Positions 1 through 7,896 of a stretch of 64,000 bases of DNA are shown here, one piece after another. The position numbers and the translations under genes were made by a program. Source of the stretch: Pseudomonadota bacterium (GTDB taxonomy: Bacteria; Pseudomonadota; Gammaproteobacteria; Steroidobacterales; Steroidobacteraceae); contig JAKAXA010000001.1 of NCBI GenBank assembly GCA_021816775.1, positions 17,589 to 81,588 on the forward strand, read 5' to 3'. The first letter of the stretch is position 1, and every line of letters begins with the position of its first letter. A model generated the notes under the pieces. It saw only the letters and a list, made by a program, of their open reading frames with translations, did no database searches and had not been told where the DNA came from.

Positions 1-216
1 TCGGGGTTGATGGCGGTGGGCACAGCGCCTCGATCAAGCTCGGCGTCGATGGCGGCGGTAGTGCAACGACCACCCTGGGCGTCGACGGCGGCGGCCATGC
101 GTCAACCTTCGGGGTTGATGGCGGTGGGCACAGCGCCTCGATCAAGCTCGGCGTCGATGGCGGCGGTAGTGCAACGACCACCCTGGGCGTCGACGGCGGC
201 GGCCATGCGTCAACCT
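1..216 (+). repeat. Two tandem copies of a 108-bp unit
   Basis: Bases 1-108 and 109-216 appear identical, and a third copy starts at 217 but diverges after about 20 bases. The 108-bp unit codes for 36 residues made of three shorter units, each beginning GVDGGG. The window edge cuts the array, so the true copy number is unknown. Confidence 0.9.
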
Positions 217-245
217 TCGGGGTTGATGGCGGTGGCAAGAAGTGA
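1..245 (+). CDS. C-terminal end of a GVDGGG-repeat protein (5' end outside window)
   Basis: In the frame whose codons start at base 3, the reading is open from the edge to a TGA at 243-245. It contains seven GVDGGG units spaced 11-13 residues apart, with spacers such as HSASIKL, SATTTL and HASTF, and ends GVDGGGKK. The regular Gly/Asp turns and Ser/Thr-rich spacers suggest an extended repetitive tail, perhaps secreted or surface-exposed, but I do not recognise the family. A hairpin with a T-rich tail lies about 60 bases after the stop. The overlapping open frame beginning at base 7 is a shadow of this repeat. Function is unknown because the N-terminus is missing. Confidence 0.75.
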   Translation, partial: GVDGGGHSASIKLGVDGGGSATTTLGVDGGGHASTFGVDGGGHSASIKLGVDGGGSATTTLGVDGGGHASTFGVDGGGKK

Positions 246-302
246 ACCGCGCCTTTGGAATCTGCGGAACCGGCTGAACGCCAAGATCCGCGCACGATCA
301 GA

Positions 303-335
303 CGCCGGCATTCCCGCGGGGATGCCGGCGTTCTT
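303..335 (+). terminator. Rho-independent terminator after the repeat protein
   Basis: A 9-bp stem (cgccggcat at 303-311, atgccggcg at 322-330) is followed by ttctt. It lies 58 bases past the stop of the repeat protein, between it and the convergent fadD. The T-rich side faces the plus-strand gene. Confidence 0.7.
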
Positions 336-350
336 GCATCTTGAGTCAGG

Positions 351-2015
351 TCAGCGGACGAGTTCGTCCCGCAGCGCCTTCCGCAATATCTTCCCCACGT
401 TGCTCTTCGGCAGCTCGCTGCGGAAATAGACATGCCTCGGCACTTTGTAGCCTGCGAGAGACTTGCGGCAGTGCTCGATGATGTCCTCGGCGGTGACCGA
501 AGCATCCTTCAGGACGACGAACAGCGCGACTACCTCGCCGGAATGCTCATCGGGCTGCGCAATTGCAGCGGCCTCGAGGACACCAGGGTGCGTGACGACG
601 ATTTCCTCCACCTCGTTGGGGTACACGTTGAATCCTGACACCAGGATCATGTCTTTCTTGCGGTCCTGCAGGTACACGAATCCCTTCTGGTCGATGTAGC
701 CGATGTCACCGGTACGCAGCCATCCATCCGGCATCAGCACCTTGGCGGTCTCGTCCGGTCTGTTCCAGTAGCCGCGCATCACCTGCGGCCCGCGTACGCA
801 GACTTCGCCGGACTCCCCGACCGGCAGGTCCTCGCCCGCATCGTCCTTGACGGTCACCTCAGTCGAGGGAATCGGCAGACCCACCGAGCCGTTGAAGTCC
901 TCACCGATGGGGTTGATGGACACCGCAGGGGAAGTCTCGGTGAGTCCCCAGGCCTGACTCAGTATCTTGCCGGTGACTTCCTTCCAGCGCTGGGCGACAG
1001 CAGCCTGCACCGCCATGCCGCCACCCAAAGTGATCTTCAGGTGGCTGAAGTCGACCTCGGCGAAGCCGGGCGTGTGCAACAGCGCGTTGAACAGCGTGTT
1101 GACGCCGCTGAAGAATCCGAACGGATGACGCTTCATTTCCGCCACCAGCGATGGGAAGTCGCGCGCATTGATGATGAGGACGTTCTTCCACCCCAGGTAG
1201 GCGAACAGCAGGCAGTTCGCCGTCAGCGCGAACACGTGATAGAGCGGAATGGCGGTGATCAGCGTGCCGGGTTCGCCCGTGAACTGCCCGTCGATCCAGG
1301 CCAGCGCCTGCAGGAGATTGGCGCAGAGATTGCCGTGGCTGAGCATGGCGCCCTTGGCGACGCCGGTCGTGCCGCCGGTGTATTGCAGGAAGGCCAGATC
1401 GTCCCCGCTCAGCGGCTCGGGGCGCCACCGCAAGCCGCGGCCGGTGCGCAGGGCGGCACGCAGCGACATCGCCTGCGGTATGTGCCACGGCGGCACCTGC
1501 TTGCGGCGATGCCGGACGACGTAGTTGACGATCCAGGACTTCGGCGCCGGCAGAAAGTCCCCGACCGCCGTGACCAGAATGTGCTTGAGCCGGCTGTGCG
1601 GCGCGACTTCCTGCACGACGTGGGCGAAGTTTTCCAGCACCACGATCGCCAACGAGCCGGAGTCCTCGAGCTGATGCGCCAGCTCGCGCGCCGTATAGAG
1701 CGGATTGGTGTTGACCACCACGAGGCCGGCGCGCAGCGCCCCGAACAGGACGACCGGATACTGCAGACAGTTGGGCAGCATGATCGCGATCCGATCGCCC
1801 TTGGTCAGGCCCACGGACTGCAGCCACGCCGCGAACGCGCGGGTCAGTGCATCGAGCTCCCCGTAGCGAATCGTGGTCCGGAACTGCTCATATGCCGGCA
1901 GGTCGCGATAGGCGGTGCAGGCGTGATCCAGGAGTTCCCCGAGCGAGCTCAGCCGCTTCAGATCGATCTCGGCCGGTACCCCCGGAGGATAGGACTTCAG
2001 CCAGATTCGGTTCAT
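351..2015 (-). CDS. fadD: Long-chain fatty-acid--CoA ligase FadD
   Basis: This 554-residue protein activates fatty acids to acyl-CoA with ATP, the entry step of beta-oxidation and lipid recycling. The adenylate-forming enzyme motifs are present in order: the P-loop-like YTGGTTGVAKGAM, WGLTETSP, the GWLRTGDIGYID hinge region, and KDMILVSGFNVYPNEVEE, with the catalytic lysine near the C-terminus in KSNVGKILRK. Length is close to E. coli FadD (561). I chose the ATG at 2015 because AAAGGGGCG precedes it and the protein begins as the family does; an upstream extension in the same frame is low-complexity and unlike the family. It is transcribed away from the cupin gene. Related acyl-CoA synthetases of other specificity cannot be excluded. 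Confidence 0.92.
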   Translation of the reverse strand: MNRIWLKSYPPGVPAEIDLKRLSSLGELLDHACTAYRDLPAYEQFRTTIRYGELDALTRAFAAWLQSVGLTKGDRIAIMLPNCLQYPVVLFGALRAGLVVVNTNPLYTARELAHQLEDSGSLAIVVLENFAHVVQEVAPHSRLKHILVTAVGDFLPAPKSWIVNYVVRHRRKQVPPWHIPQAMSLRAALRTGRGLRWRPEPLSGDDLAFLQYTGGTTGVAKGAMLSHGNLCANLLQALAWIDGQFTGEPGTLITAIPLYHVFALTANCLLFAYLGWKNVLIINARDFPSLVAEMKRHPFGFFSGVNTLFNALLHTPGFAEVDFSHLKITLGGGMAVQAAVAQRWKEVTGKILSQAWGLTETSPAVSINPIGEDFNGSVGLPIPSTEVTVKDDAGEDLPVGESGEVCVRGPQVMRGYWNRPDETAKVLMPDGWLRTGDIGYIDQKGFVYLQDRKKDMILVSGFNVYPNEVEEIVVTHPGVLEAAAIAQPDEHSGEVVALFVVLKDASVTAEDIIEHCRKSLAGYKVPRHVYFRSELPKSNVGKILRKALRDELVR

Positions 2016-2298
2016 CGCGACGCCCCTTTGGTCTTCTGACTCAGGCGGTCTCGCCGCCTCTGCAGGGCGGTTGCGCGCCCGTGAGCGCGGCAGTGTAACG
2101 TGCGGCACCGGCCCGCGGAATCGGGCGCGGACGGCGCCCTGGGCGCGGGTTTCCCTGTGCGGTAACTCACGGAAACCCGGATCGACGACCCGTATGCTGC
2201 GCGCGGTGACCGAGCGGCCCGCCGATGCGTAGGACGGGCACGAGCGCTGCAATCGAGCGGACCACCCACCCGGTCCGCGCCGCCGTGGAGAGCGTCTT

Positions 2299-2808
2299 TT
2301 GGGAAAATCGCCACAACCCACCCCATCCAGCGTGAGGGGACATGAGCCGACCGACCGCGACATGCTGGAGCAGACCGTCTCGCTTGAGGGTCCGGTGCCC
2401 GGCCGCCGCGAGTCCTATGGCCTCGATCCGACTCCCATTCCTGAGGCCTGGATCCTCGAGGGCGATCCGCTCGCCCGCGAGAAATCGCTGGTGCAGAGCA
2501 CCGATGGCGTGGCGTCGGCCCATATGTGGGACTGCACGAGCGGGCGCTTCCAATGGGAATACCCTGTGGAAGAGATCGCTCACGTGCTGCAGGGGTGCGC
2601 GATCGTCGAGATCGCGGGTGTGAGCAAGCGCCTGCAGCCCGGCGAAACCCACGTGTTTCCGGCCGGCTCGCGCTTCCGCTGGACCGTGCCCGATTACGTG
2701 CGGACCGTCGTGTTCCGCCTGCGTCCCCCGGCGGGCGGCCCTCTCGGGCGCCGGCTGCAGGCGGCGCTCGGTCCGTCGTGGCGTAACCGGCGCACCCGGC
2801 CGGGCTGA
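2299..2808 (+). CDS. Cupin-domain protein (DUF861/Cupin_3-like)
   Basis: A small protein (up to 169 residues) with one cupin fold, seen in the run EIAHVLQGCAIVEIAG, then LQPGETHVFPAGSRFRW and a final beta-strand. This resembles the Cupin_3/DUF861 (EutQ-like) group, in which the glycine-rich and PAG turns define the barrel. No substrate can be inferred. The start is uncertain: the frame opens with a TTG at 2299, and a GTG at 2332 or the ATG at 2362 are alternatives, none with a convincing ribosome-binding site. It is divergent from fadD and its end lies 18 bases from the convergent response-regulator gene. Confidence 0.7.
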   Translation: MGKSPQPTPSSVRGHEPTDRDMLEQTVSLEGPVPGRRESYGLDPTPIPEAWILEGDPLAREKSLVQSTDGVASAHMWDCTSGRFQWEYPVEEIAHVLQGCAIVEIAGVSKRLQPGETHVFPAGSRFRWTVPDYVRTVVFRLRPPAGGPLGRRLQAALGPSWRNRRTRPG

Positions 2809-2826
2809 TCCGGCTGCACCCGCCCC

Positions 2827-3666
2827 TTACTCCGCCGCGCTGCGCTGCAGGGGGCTGTTGCCGAGGAAAATCTCGATCTTGTCCCGATAGGTGCGCGAGA
2901 GCTTCAGCTCCTGCCCGCCATCGAGGGTCAGAAAGTACTCGCCGTTCATGTGCGCGCGCAGACTCTTGACGTAGCGCAGATTGACGATGGTGGAGCGGTG
3001 CACCCGCTGAAACAACCGCGGATCGAGCACTTCCTCCAGCTCCTTCATCGTGCCGCGCAGGATGTGCGTATCGCCTTCCGCGTGCACGCACATGTAATCG
3101 CCCGCCGCATCGATCCACTGAATCGAGGCGACCGGTACGCGCGCGGTGTGCCTTCCCTGACGGATCGGCAGGATGTGCGGATGACCGGACTCGATCGCAT
3201 TGCTGCCGTGCTCGAGGATCGTCTCGAGTTCAAGCTCACCCGAGCCGGTGATCTCGGCCACGACCTCCATCAGCTTGTCGCGCTGATCGACCGCGTGGCG
3301 CGCCTGCAGATTCTGCCGGACCCGCTCTAGGGTCATTTCGACGCGGCGCTCATCCAGGGGCTTCAGCAGGTAGTCCACGGCGCGAGCCTCGAATGCGCGC
3401 AGCGCATACTGATCGAAGGCCGTGACGAAGACCACCAGCGGCGTGCTCTCCTTCGGCAGGCGCGCGAGCACTTCGAATCCGGACAGCATGGGCATCTGGA
3501 TGTCCAGAAACACCACATCCGGCCGCTCCCGCTGGATCAAGCCGACCGCGTCGCGCCCATTGCCACACTCGGCGATCACTTCGAAATCGGGCGTCTTACG
3601 CAGCAACCGTTCGATGCCTCGCCTCGAGAGCGCCTCGTCGTCGACGATGACGGTCTTGATCTTCAT
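2827..3666 (-). CDS. LytTR-type response regulator
   Basis: This 279-residue transcriptional regulator has an N-terminal receiver domain (about residues 4-120) with the acidic pair DD at 9-10, the phosphoacceptor aspartate in VVFLDIQMP (D55) and the lysine in YLLKPLD. A LytTR DNA-binding domain follows from about residue 170, with the family run FQRVHRSTIVNL and C-terminal SRTYRDKIEIFL. Start is taken at MKIKTVIVDDE; a 13-residue upstream extension is poorly conserved in character. No sensor kinase is adjacent, so it is an orphan here, unlike the algZ/algR pair at 50-52 kb. The EAL protein upstream lies in the same direction and may share regulation. Confidence 0.9.
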   Translation of the reverse strand: MKIKTVIVDDEALSRRGIERLLRKTPDFEVIAECGNGRDAVGLIQRERPDVVFLDIQMPMLSGFEVLARLPKESTPLVVFVTAFDQYALRAFEARAVDYLLKPLDERRVEMTLERVRQNLQARHAVDQRDKLMEVVAEITGSGELELETILEHGSNAIESGHPHILPIRQGRHTARVPVASIQWIDAAGDYMCVHAEGDTHILRGTMKELEEVLDPRLFQRVHRSTIVNLRYVKSLRAHMNGEYFLTLDGGQELKLSRTYRDKIEIFLGNSPLQRSAAE

Positions 3667-3748
3667 GAATTTTTGGACCGCGCGCCGTTTCAGGGGCGGC
3701 GGCAAGCCTGCAAGCTTACCCTATCCGGGCGCTTCAAGGCGCGGGGAG

Positions 3749-5188
3749 TCAGCCGGCCGTCGAGGCCTGCAGCCGCGCGATCGGCAGCGGCCGCGCCAGG
3801 ATCGATCCCTGCCCGAAATCGCACCCGACGGCCGTGAGCCAGCGCAGCACCTGCTGCGTTTCGATCCCCTGCGCGGCGCAATGGATGCCGAGCACCTTGA
3901 CCGCCTGAACGATCGCCACCACCGTGGCCTGCGCCAGCTTGTCGCGCAGCGCGGCGGTGCTCAGGCGCGCATCGATCTTCACCAGCCGCACCGCCTTGGA
4001 GCGCAGCAGCGGCACCACCGCCGAGTCGAACGAGAATCCGTCGATCACGACGAAGCAGCCGAGGCGCTCGCAGCCGCTGATGAACCGCTCCACAGACGCG
4101 CGCCGCTGAGTGCACAGCGGCTCGGCGATCTCGAACCCGACGCTGTCCGGTGAGATACCGCTGCGGCTGAAGGCGGCGCCGAGCTGGCGCAGAAACTGCT
4201 CGTCCTCGAGCGTCGCAATGGACAGGTTGAGCGTGAAGGAGGTGGGCTCGAGGGTCCAGTCCGGCCGGTGGCCGGCCATCCACGCGAGCAGCCCGTCCAT
4301 CGCCAAGGTATCGAGTGCGGCCGGATCACGGTTCTGGCGCGCAGTCCCGCGGGGCAGCACTTCGAAGCGGCGCATCCGGCCGCCGCTGCGCAGTTTGACG
4401 AACGGCAGCACCTCGAGCGTCACGGTGTCAGCGGTGCCCACCGCAGTGGCCTCGGCGGGCTGCACCGCCGGCGGTGGCGGCGGCTGCAGCACCGGCGGCG
4501 CGGGGGTGGGCGGCACCGCGCCGGCCGCCGGAGCCGCCGGCGGGCTTGCTCCGGTGGCCGGCACGAGCTCGAGCGACAGCTCGCCGCGCTCGAGAATCTC
4601 ATCGACCGCCGCCGGCGCCAGTTCGCGCCCGCCCTCGCGGCGCGCCGGCGCCCCGCCCGCCGCTTCAGGCGGCGGGCCCTCATCCGCAAGAGTGAGCACC
4701 AGGCTCGTAGGGTCGTGATCGACTCGCCGCGGCACGGCCGGCCGAACCACGACGGTGAGCTCGCGCATCAGCGCGTGCACCGTCGCATTGGCGATCCGGG
4801 ACAGCAAGCCCTCGCCCGTGGCCTTGGTATCGGCGAGCACCATCACCAGGCCGGTCAATGCCGCCTGCGGAGGCCGCACCGCGAGGAATACCGCGACGCG
4901 TCCGTCTTCCACGCGCTGCTCGAAGCTCTCGCTCATCTGCCCGGCACCGAACTGCTCCAGAGCATCGAGCACCAGCGCGTGCTCGTCGGGGCCGAGCGCG
5001 CCTTCGCTCAGCCACAGCACGTTGCATTGATTGTCGTAGATCGAAACCGAGTGCAGGCGCAGCGGCGGCAGCGCATCGCACAGACGCCGTCCGATCGACT
5101 CGACGCTCTGCGGCATGTCGGTATCGGCGGAGCTGATTTCCCCGGAACGGGCGGTGTGCAGCGCCGCCGAGTGCATGACTTTTCCCAT
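3749..5188 (-). CDS. Degenerate EAL-domain protein with proline-rich linker
   Basis: A 479-residue protein. Residues 1 to about 160 resemble an uncharacterised sensory region, followed by a low-complexity Ala/Pro linker (PPTPAPPVLQPPPPP) and a C-terminal EAL domain from about residue 265. EAL landmarks are recognisable but altered. The first motif reads EVL, the second FEIAE, the usual DDFG is replaced by IDGF, KID is kept, and the usual AEGVE reads AQGIE, so the catalytic glutamate is lost. This argues that it cannot hydrolyse c-di-GMP and instead senses or binds it, or acts through protein contacts. The ATG at 5188 is used; the ATG at 5176 has a better GGAAAA upstream and is a good alternative. 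Confidence 0.82.
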   Translation of the reverse strand: MGKVMHSAALHTARSGEISSADTDMPQSVESIGRRLCDALPPLRLHSVSIYDNQCNVLWLSEGALGPDEHALVLDALEQFGAGQMSESFEQRVEDGRVAVFLAVRPPQAALTGLVMVLADTKATGEGLLSRIANATVHALMRELTVVVRPAVPRRVDHDPTSLVLTLADEGPPPEAAGGAPARREGGRELAPAAVDEILERGELSLELVPATGASPPAAPAAGAVPPTPAPPVLQPPPPPAVQPAEATAVGTADTVTLEVLPFVKLRSGGRMRRFEVLPRGTARQNRDPAALDTLAMDGLLAWMAGHRPDWTLEPTSFTLNLSIATLEDEQFLRQLGAAFSRSGISPDSVGFEIAEPLCTQRRASVERFISGCERLGCFVVIDGFSFDSAVVPLLRSKAVRLVKIDARLSTAALRDKLAQATVVAIVQAVKVLGIHCAAQGIETQQVLRWLTAVGCDFGQGSILARPLPIARLQASTAG

Positions 5189-5605
5189 GGAGAGCGAAAA
5201 CGAGGCTTTGTGTATTCGACGTAGTCAAAGAGTGACAGCATGTGACGCGCTGCGCCGTGAACTCCCTCGCGTTCCGCCGGACGTTTCGGCTCGGCGCATG
5301 CCCCGCGCACGAAGTTTTTCATAACCGCTTGTCATATTCAGGCGCGGTGCGCGCGGCGGAAGCGGAAGTTTTGACATATGCGATGCTTCGCCGCCCGCTG
5401 CGCCGCACCGTGGCACCGGCTCGCGCACCCGGCGCCCGGCGGCATCCGCGGCTCACCCGGCGCCCCGCGAGCCGCCCTTTGGGGTGCGCCGCGCACAGCG
5501 CGGGCCACCGCATCCTACCGGTGGGAAGGAACGTTACTGCGCAGTAGGATGAGGTGGAAAAACGGTTAAACTAGTTGAATTAATCGCCGTCCGCGGAGAT
5601 CGACC
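5189..5605. other. Intergenic region between divergent EAL-protein and acyl-CoA dehydrogenase genes
   Basis: No convincing gene is seen in these 417 bases. The last 60 are AT-richer than their surroundings and probably hold the promoter of the acyl-CoA dehydrogenase gene. A perfect 12-bp palindrome lies just upstream of that stretch and is listed separately. Confidence 0.6.
5535..5546. promoter_or_regulatory. Palindrome, possible operator of the acyl-CoA dehydrogenase gene
   Basis: TACTGCGCAGTA is a perfect 12-bp palindrome about 60 bases before the start codon, next to an AT-rich stretch (gttaaactagttgaattaat). It could bind a TetR- or GntR-type fatty-acid regulator, but it matches no consensus I can name with certainty. 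Confidence 0.3.
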
Positions 5606-7384
5606 ATGTATCGCGCGCCGCTGAGAGAGCTGCGTTTCGTACTCGAGGAGCTGCTGGGTACCGGCGCGCTCAGCGCCTGTCCGGCCTATACCGATTATTC
5701 CGACGAACTGGGCGCCTCGATTCTCGAGGAAGCCGGCCGCTTCGCCGAATCGGTGCTCGAGCCGCTGAATCGCCCGGGCGACCGCGAAGGGGCGCATTGG
5801 AGCCCCGATGGGGTACGCACGCCCGAGGGTTTCAAGGAAGCCTACCGGCAGTTCGCGGCGGGCGGCTGGCCGCAGCTCGGCGCGGATCCGCGCTTCGGCG
5901 GACAGCGCGTGCCGCTGGCGCTCAATGGCGCCGTGCAGGAGATTCTGGCGTCGGCAAACCTCGCGTTCAAGCTCTGCCCCATGCTCACCCACGGGGCGGT
6001 GCACGCGCTGACCCTGTGCGCCTCCGAGGCGCAGCAGCAGCTTTACCTGCCCAGGATGGTCAGCGGCGAGTGGACCGGCACGATGGTCCTCACCGAACCG
6101 CAGGCCGGCTCGGACCTGGGGCTGATCCGCACCCGCGCGCTGCCCGAGGGCGATCACTACCGGATCTTCGGGCAGAAGATATTCATCACCTGGGGCGAGC
6201 AGGACTTCACCGAGAACACGATCCACATGGTGCTCGCGCGCATCGAAGGAGCGCCGGCGGGCGTCAAGGGCATCTCGCTGTTCATCGTGCCGAAGGTGCT
6301 GGTCAGCGCCGACGGCACGCTCGGCGAGCGCAACGAGGTGCGCTGTGCGTCCATCGAGCACAAGCTCGGCATTCATGCCAGCCCCACCTGCGTCATGGAA
6401 TTCGGCCGGGACGCAGGCGCGGTCGGCTACCTGGTCGGGGAAGCGAACCACGGCCTGGAATACATGTTCGTGATGATGAACACCGCGCGGCTGGCCGTCG
6501 GCGTCGAAGGCTACGCCGTGGGCGAGCGCGCGTTCCAGCAGGCGGCCGAACACGCGCGCACGCGGCTGCAGGGCAAGCCGCCGGGCGCCGAGGGCCACTC
6601 AGCCGTGCCCATCGTTCAGCATCCGGACGTGCGGCGGATGCTGCTCACCATGAAAAGCTGCACGGAGGCCTCGCGGGCGCTGGCCCTGTATGCCGGATCC
6701 CAGCTCGATCTCGGCGCGCACCATGCCGATGAGACGGTGCGCCGCGCCGCCCAGGCCCGCGGCGAGCTGCTCATCCCGATCGTCAAGGCGTGGTGCACCG
6801 AAACCGGCAACGAGACGGCGGCGATCGGCATGCAGGTGCACGGGGGCATGGGCTACGTCGAGGAAACCGGCGCGGCGCAGTACGTGCGCGACGTCCGCAT
6901 CACGACGATCTACGAGGGGACGACCGGTATCCAGTCGAACGACCTGATCGGGCGCAAGCTCGCCCGTGACCGCGGCGCGGCGATGATTGCGCTGCTCACT
7001 GACATGAGCCGGGAGCTGCGCTCACTTGAAACGACGGACGGCACCGTGGCCCAGACTCGCGATGCGGCGGTGCAGGCGGTCGCGGTGCTCGAACACACGA
7101 CGCGCTCGCTGCTCGCGGGCATGGCCGCGCGCCCCGCAGGGACTCTCGCGGTGTCCGTTCCCTACGTGAAGATGTGCGGCGTGGTGATCGGAGGCTGGCT
7201 GCTGGCCAAGTCCGCGGCGCTTGCGGCCGCAGGACTCGGCGCAGCGGACGAGGCGTTCTATCGGTCGAAGATCCGCAGCACGCACTTTTATGCCAAGCAG
7301 ATCCTGCCGCAAGCGCTGGGGCTGGCCCAGGTGGTCGAGGACGGGGCGGAAAGCGTGCTGGAGACGGGGCCGGAGGACATTTGA
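5606..7384 (+). CDS. Acyl-CoA dehydrogenase (long form with extra C-terminal domain)
   Basis: A 592-residue FAD enzyme that oxidises acyl-CoA to enoyl-CoA. The acyl-CoA dehydrogenase core is plain: MVLTEPQAGSDLG (flavin-contact motif), the helical C-terminal domain with QVHGGMGYVEETGAAQ, and YEGTTGIQSNDLIGRK. About 130 further residues form the extra C-terminal domain of the long subgroup that includes DmdC (methylmercaptopropionyl-CoA dehydrogenase) and many fatty-acyl enzymes. GGAGATCGACC precedes the ATG. Substrate cannot be told from sequence; the fadD gene nearby suggests fatty-acid catabolism. It is transcribed alone. Confidence 0.9.
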   Translation: MYRAPLRELRFVLEELLGTGALSACPAYTDYSDELGASILEEAGRFAESVLEPLNRPGDREGAHWSPDGVRTPEGFKEAYRQFAAGGWPQLGADPRFGGQRVPLALNGAVQEILASANLAFKLCPMLTHGAVHALTLCASEAQQQLYLPRMVSGEWTGTMVLTEPQAGSDLGLIRTRALPEGDHYRIFGQKIFITWGEQDFTENTIHMVLARIEGAPAGVKGISLFIVPKVLVSADGTLGERNEVRCASIEHKLGIHASPTCVMEFGRDAGAVGYLVGEANHGLEYMFVMMNTARLAVGVEGYAVGERAFQQAAEHARTRLQGKPPGAEGHSAVPIVQHPDVRRMLLTMKSCTEASRALALYAGSQLDLGAHHADETVRRAAQARGELLIPIVKAWCTETGNETAAIGMQVHGGMGYVEETGAAQYVRDVRITTIYEGTTGIQSNDLIGRKLARDRGAAMIALLTDMSRELRSLETTDGTVAQTRDAAVQAVAVLEHTTRSLLAGMAARPAGTLAVSVPYVKMCGVVIGGWLLAKSAALAAAGLGAADEAFYRSKIRSTHFYAKQILPQALGLAQVVEDGAESVLETGPEDI

Positions 7385-7431
7385 GATCGACAGCGAGCAG
7401 GGGCCTTGTTCGGACCTGCGTCCCCATCGGC

Positions 7432-7760
7432 TATGCGTCAGACGCGGGAATTCGACCCTCGGACTCGCAACGCAGTGCGCATCGATGACGCGCATTCCAC
7501 CGGGGCGGTGGAGCGCGCCATCGTGTTTGGTTCGCGCGCGCGGCGGCAATCGAGCCGATATCGATTCGGCGCTGCTCATCGAGCATGCAAATGAGTGGCC
7601 AGTTCTCGACGCAATGGCTGGATTGGCATTCGAGGTCTTCCTGGACACCGGGATCGTCGTGCCGCCGGTGCCGATCAGCGCGCAGAAGTGGAACCCGCCG
7701 CAACGAGCGCTGCGGCCCGCATTGCGGCGCAACGTGGCCCGGGAAAGTATCCTCGTGTGA
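7432..7760 (+). pseudogene. Frameshifted MNT-type nucleotidyltransferase
   Basis: Two frames together give a small nucleotidyltransferase. The first reads VERAIVFGSRAR (about 7507-7540) and the next reads RGGNRADIDSALLIE and continues to VVPPVPISAQKW and the family-like end ALRRNVARESILV with its TGA at 7760. The switch occurs in the tract at 7532-7547 (tcgcgcgcgcggcggc), where restoring one CG pair would join GSRA to RGGNRADID. MNT proteins are usually antitoxin-like partners of HEPN toxins; no HEPN gene follows. The simplest reading is a dead remnant, although a sequencing error in the CG tract would give an intact gene of about 110 residues. Confidence 0.75.
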
Positions 7761-7776
7761 CCCGAGGAAGCCCAAC

Positions 7777-7799
7777 GGCCGCAGGATGAGCCTGCGGCC
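7777..7799. repeat. Perfect 9-bp inverted repeat
   Basis: GGCCGCAGG (7777-7785) and CCTGCGGCC (7791-7799) flank a 5-base loop just after the broken nucleotidyltransferase gene. Neither strand has a T run after the stem, so a terminator is unlikely; it may be a REP-like element or a chance stem. Confidence 0.45.
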
Positions 7800-7896
7800 C
7801 GCAGCGCACGGGGAAGAATCCAACGACGAGACCGGCGAGCCGTGAAGAAGGATGGGCTGCGGCATCAATCGGGCCGCGCACTGCGGGCCGGGATTC

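Noticed and set aside
7-429. Open plus-strand frame over the 5' repeats (140 codons, MMAVGTAPRSS...)
   Set aside because: It is out of frame with the regular GVDGGG repeat, continues past the terminator into the fadD 3' end, and has no family features.
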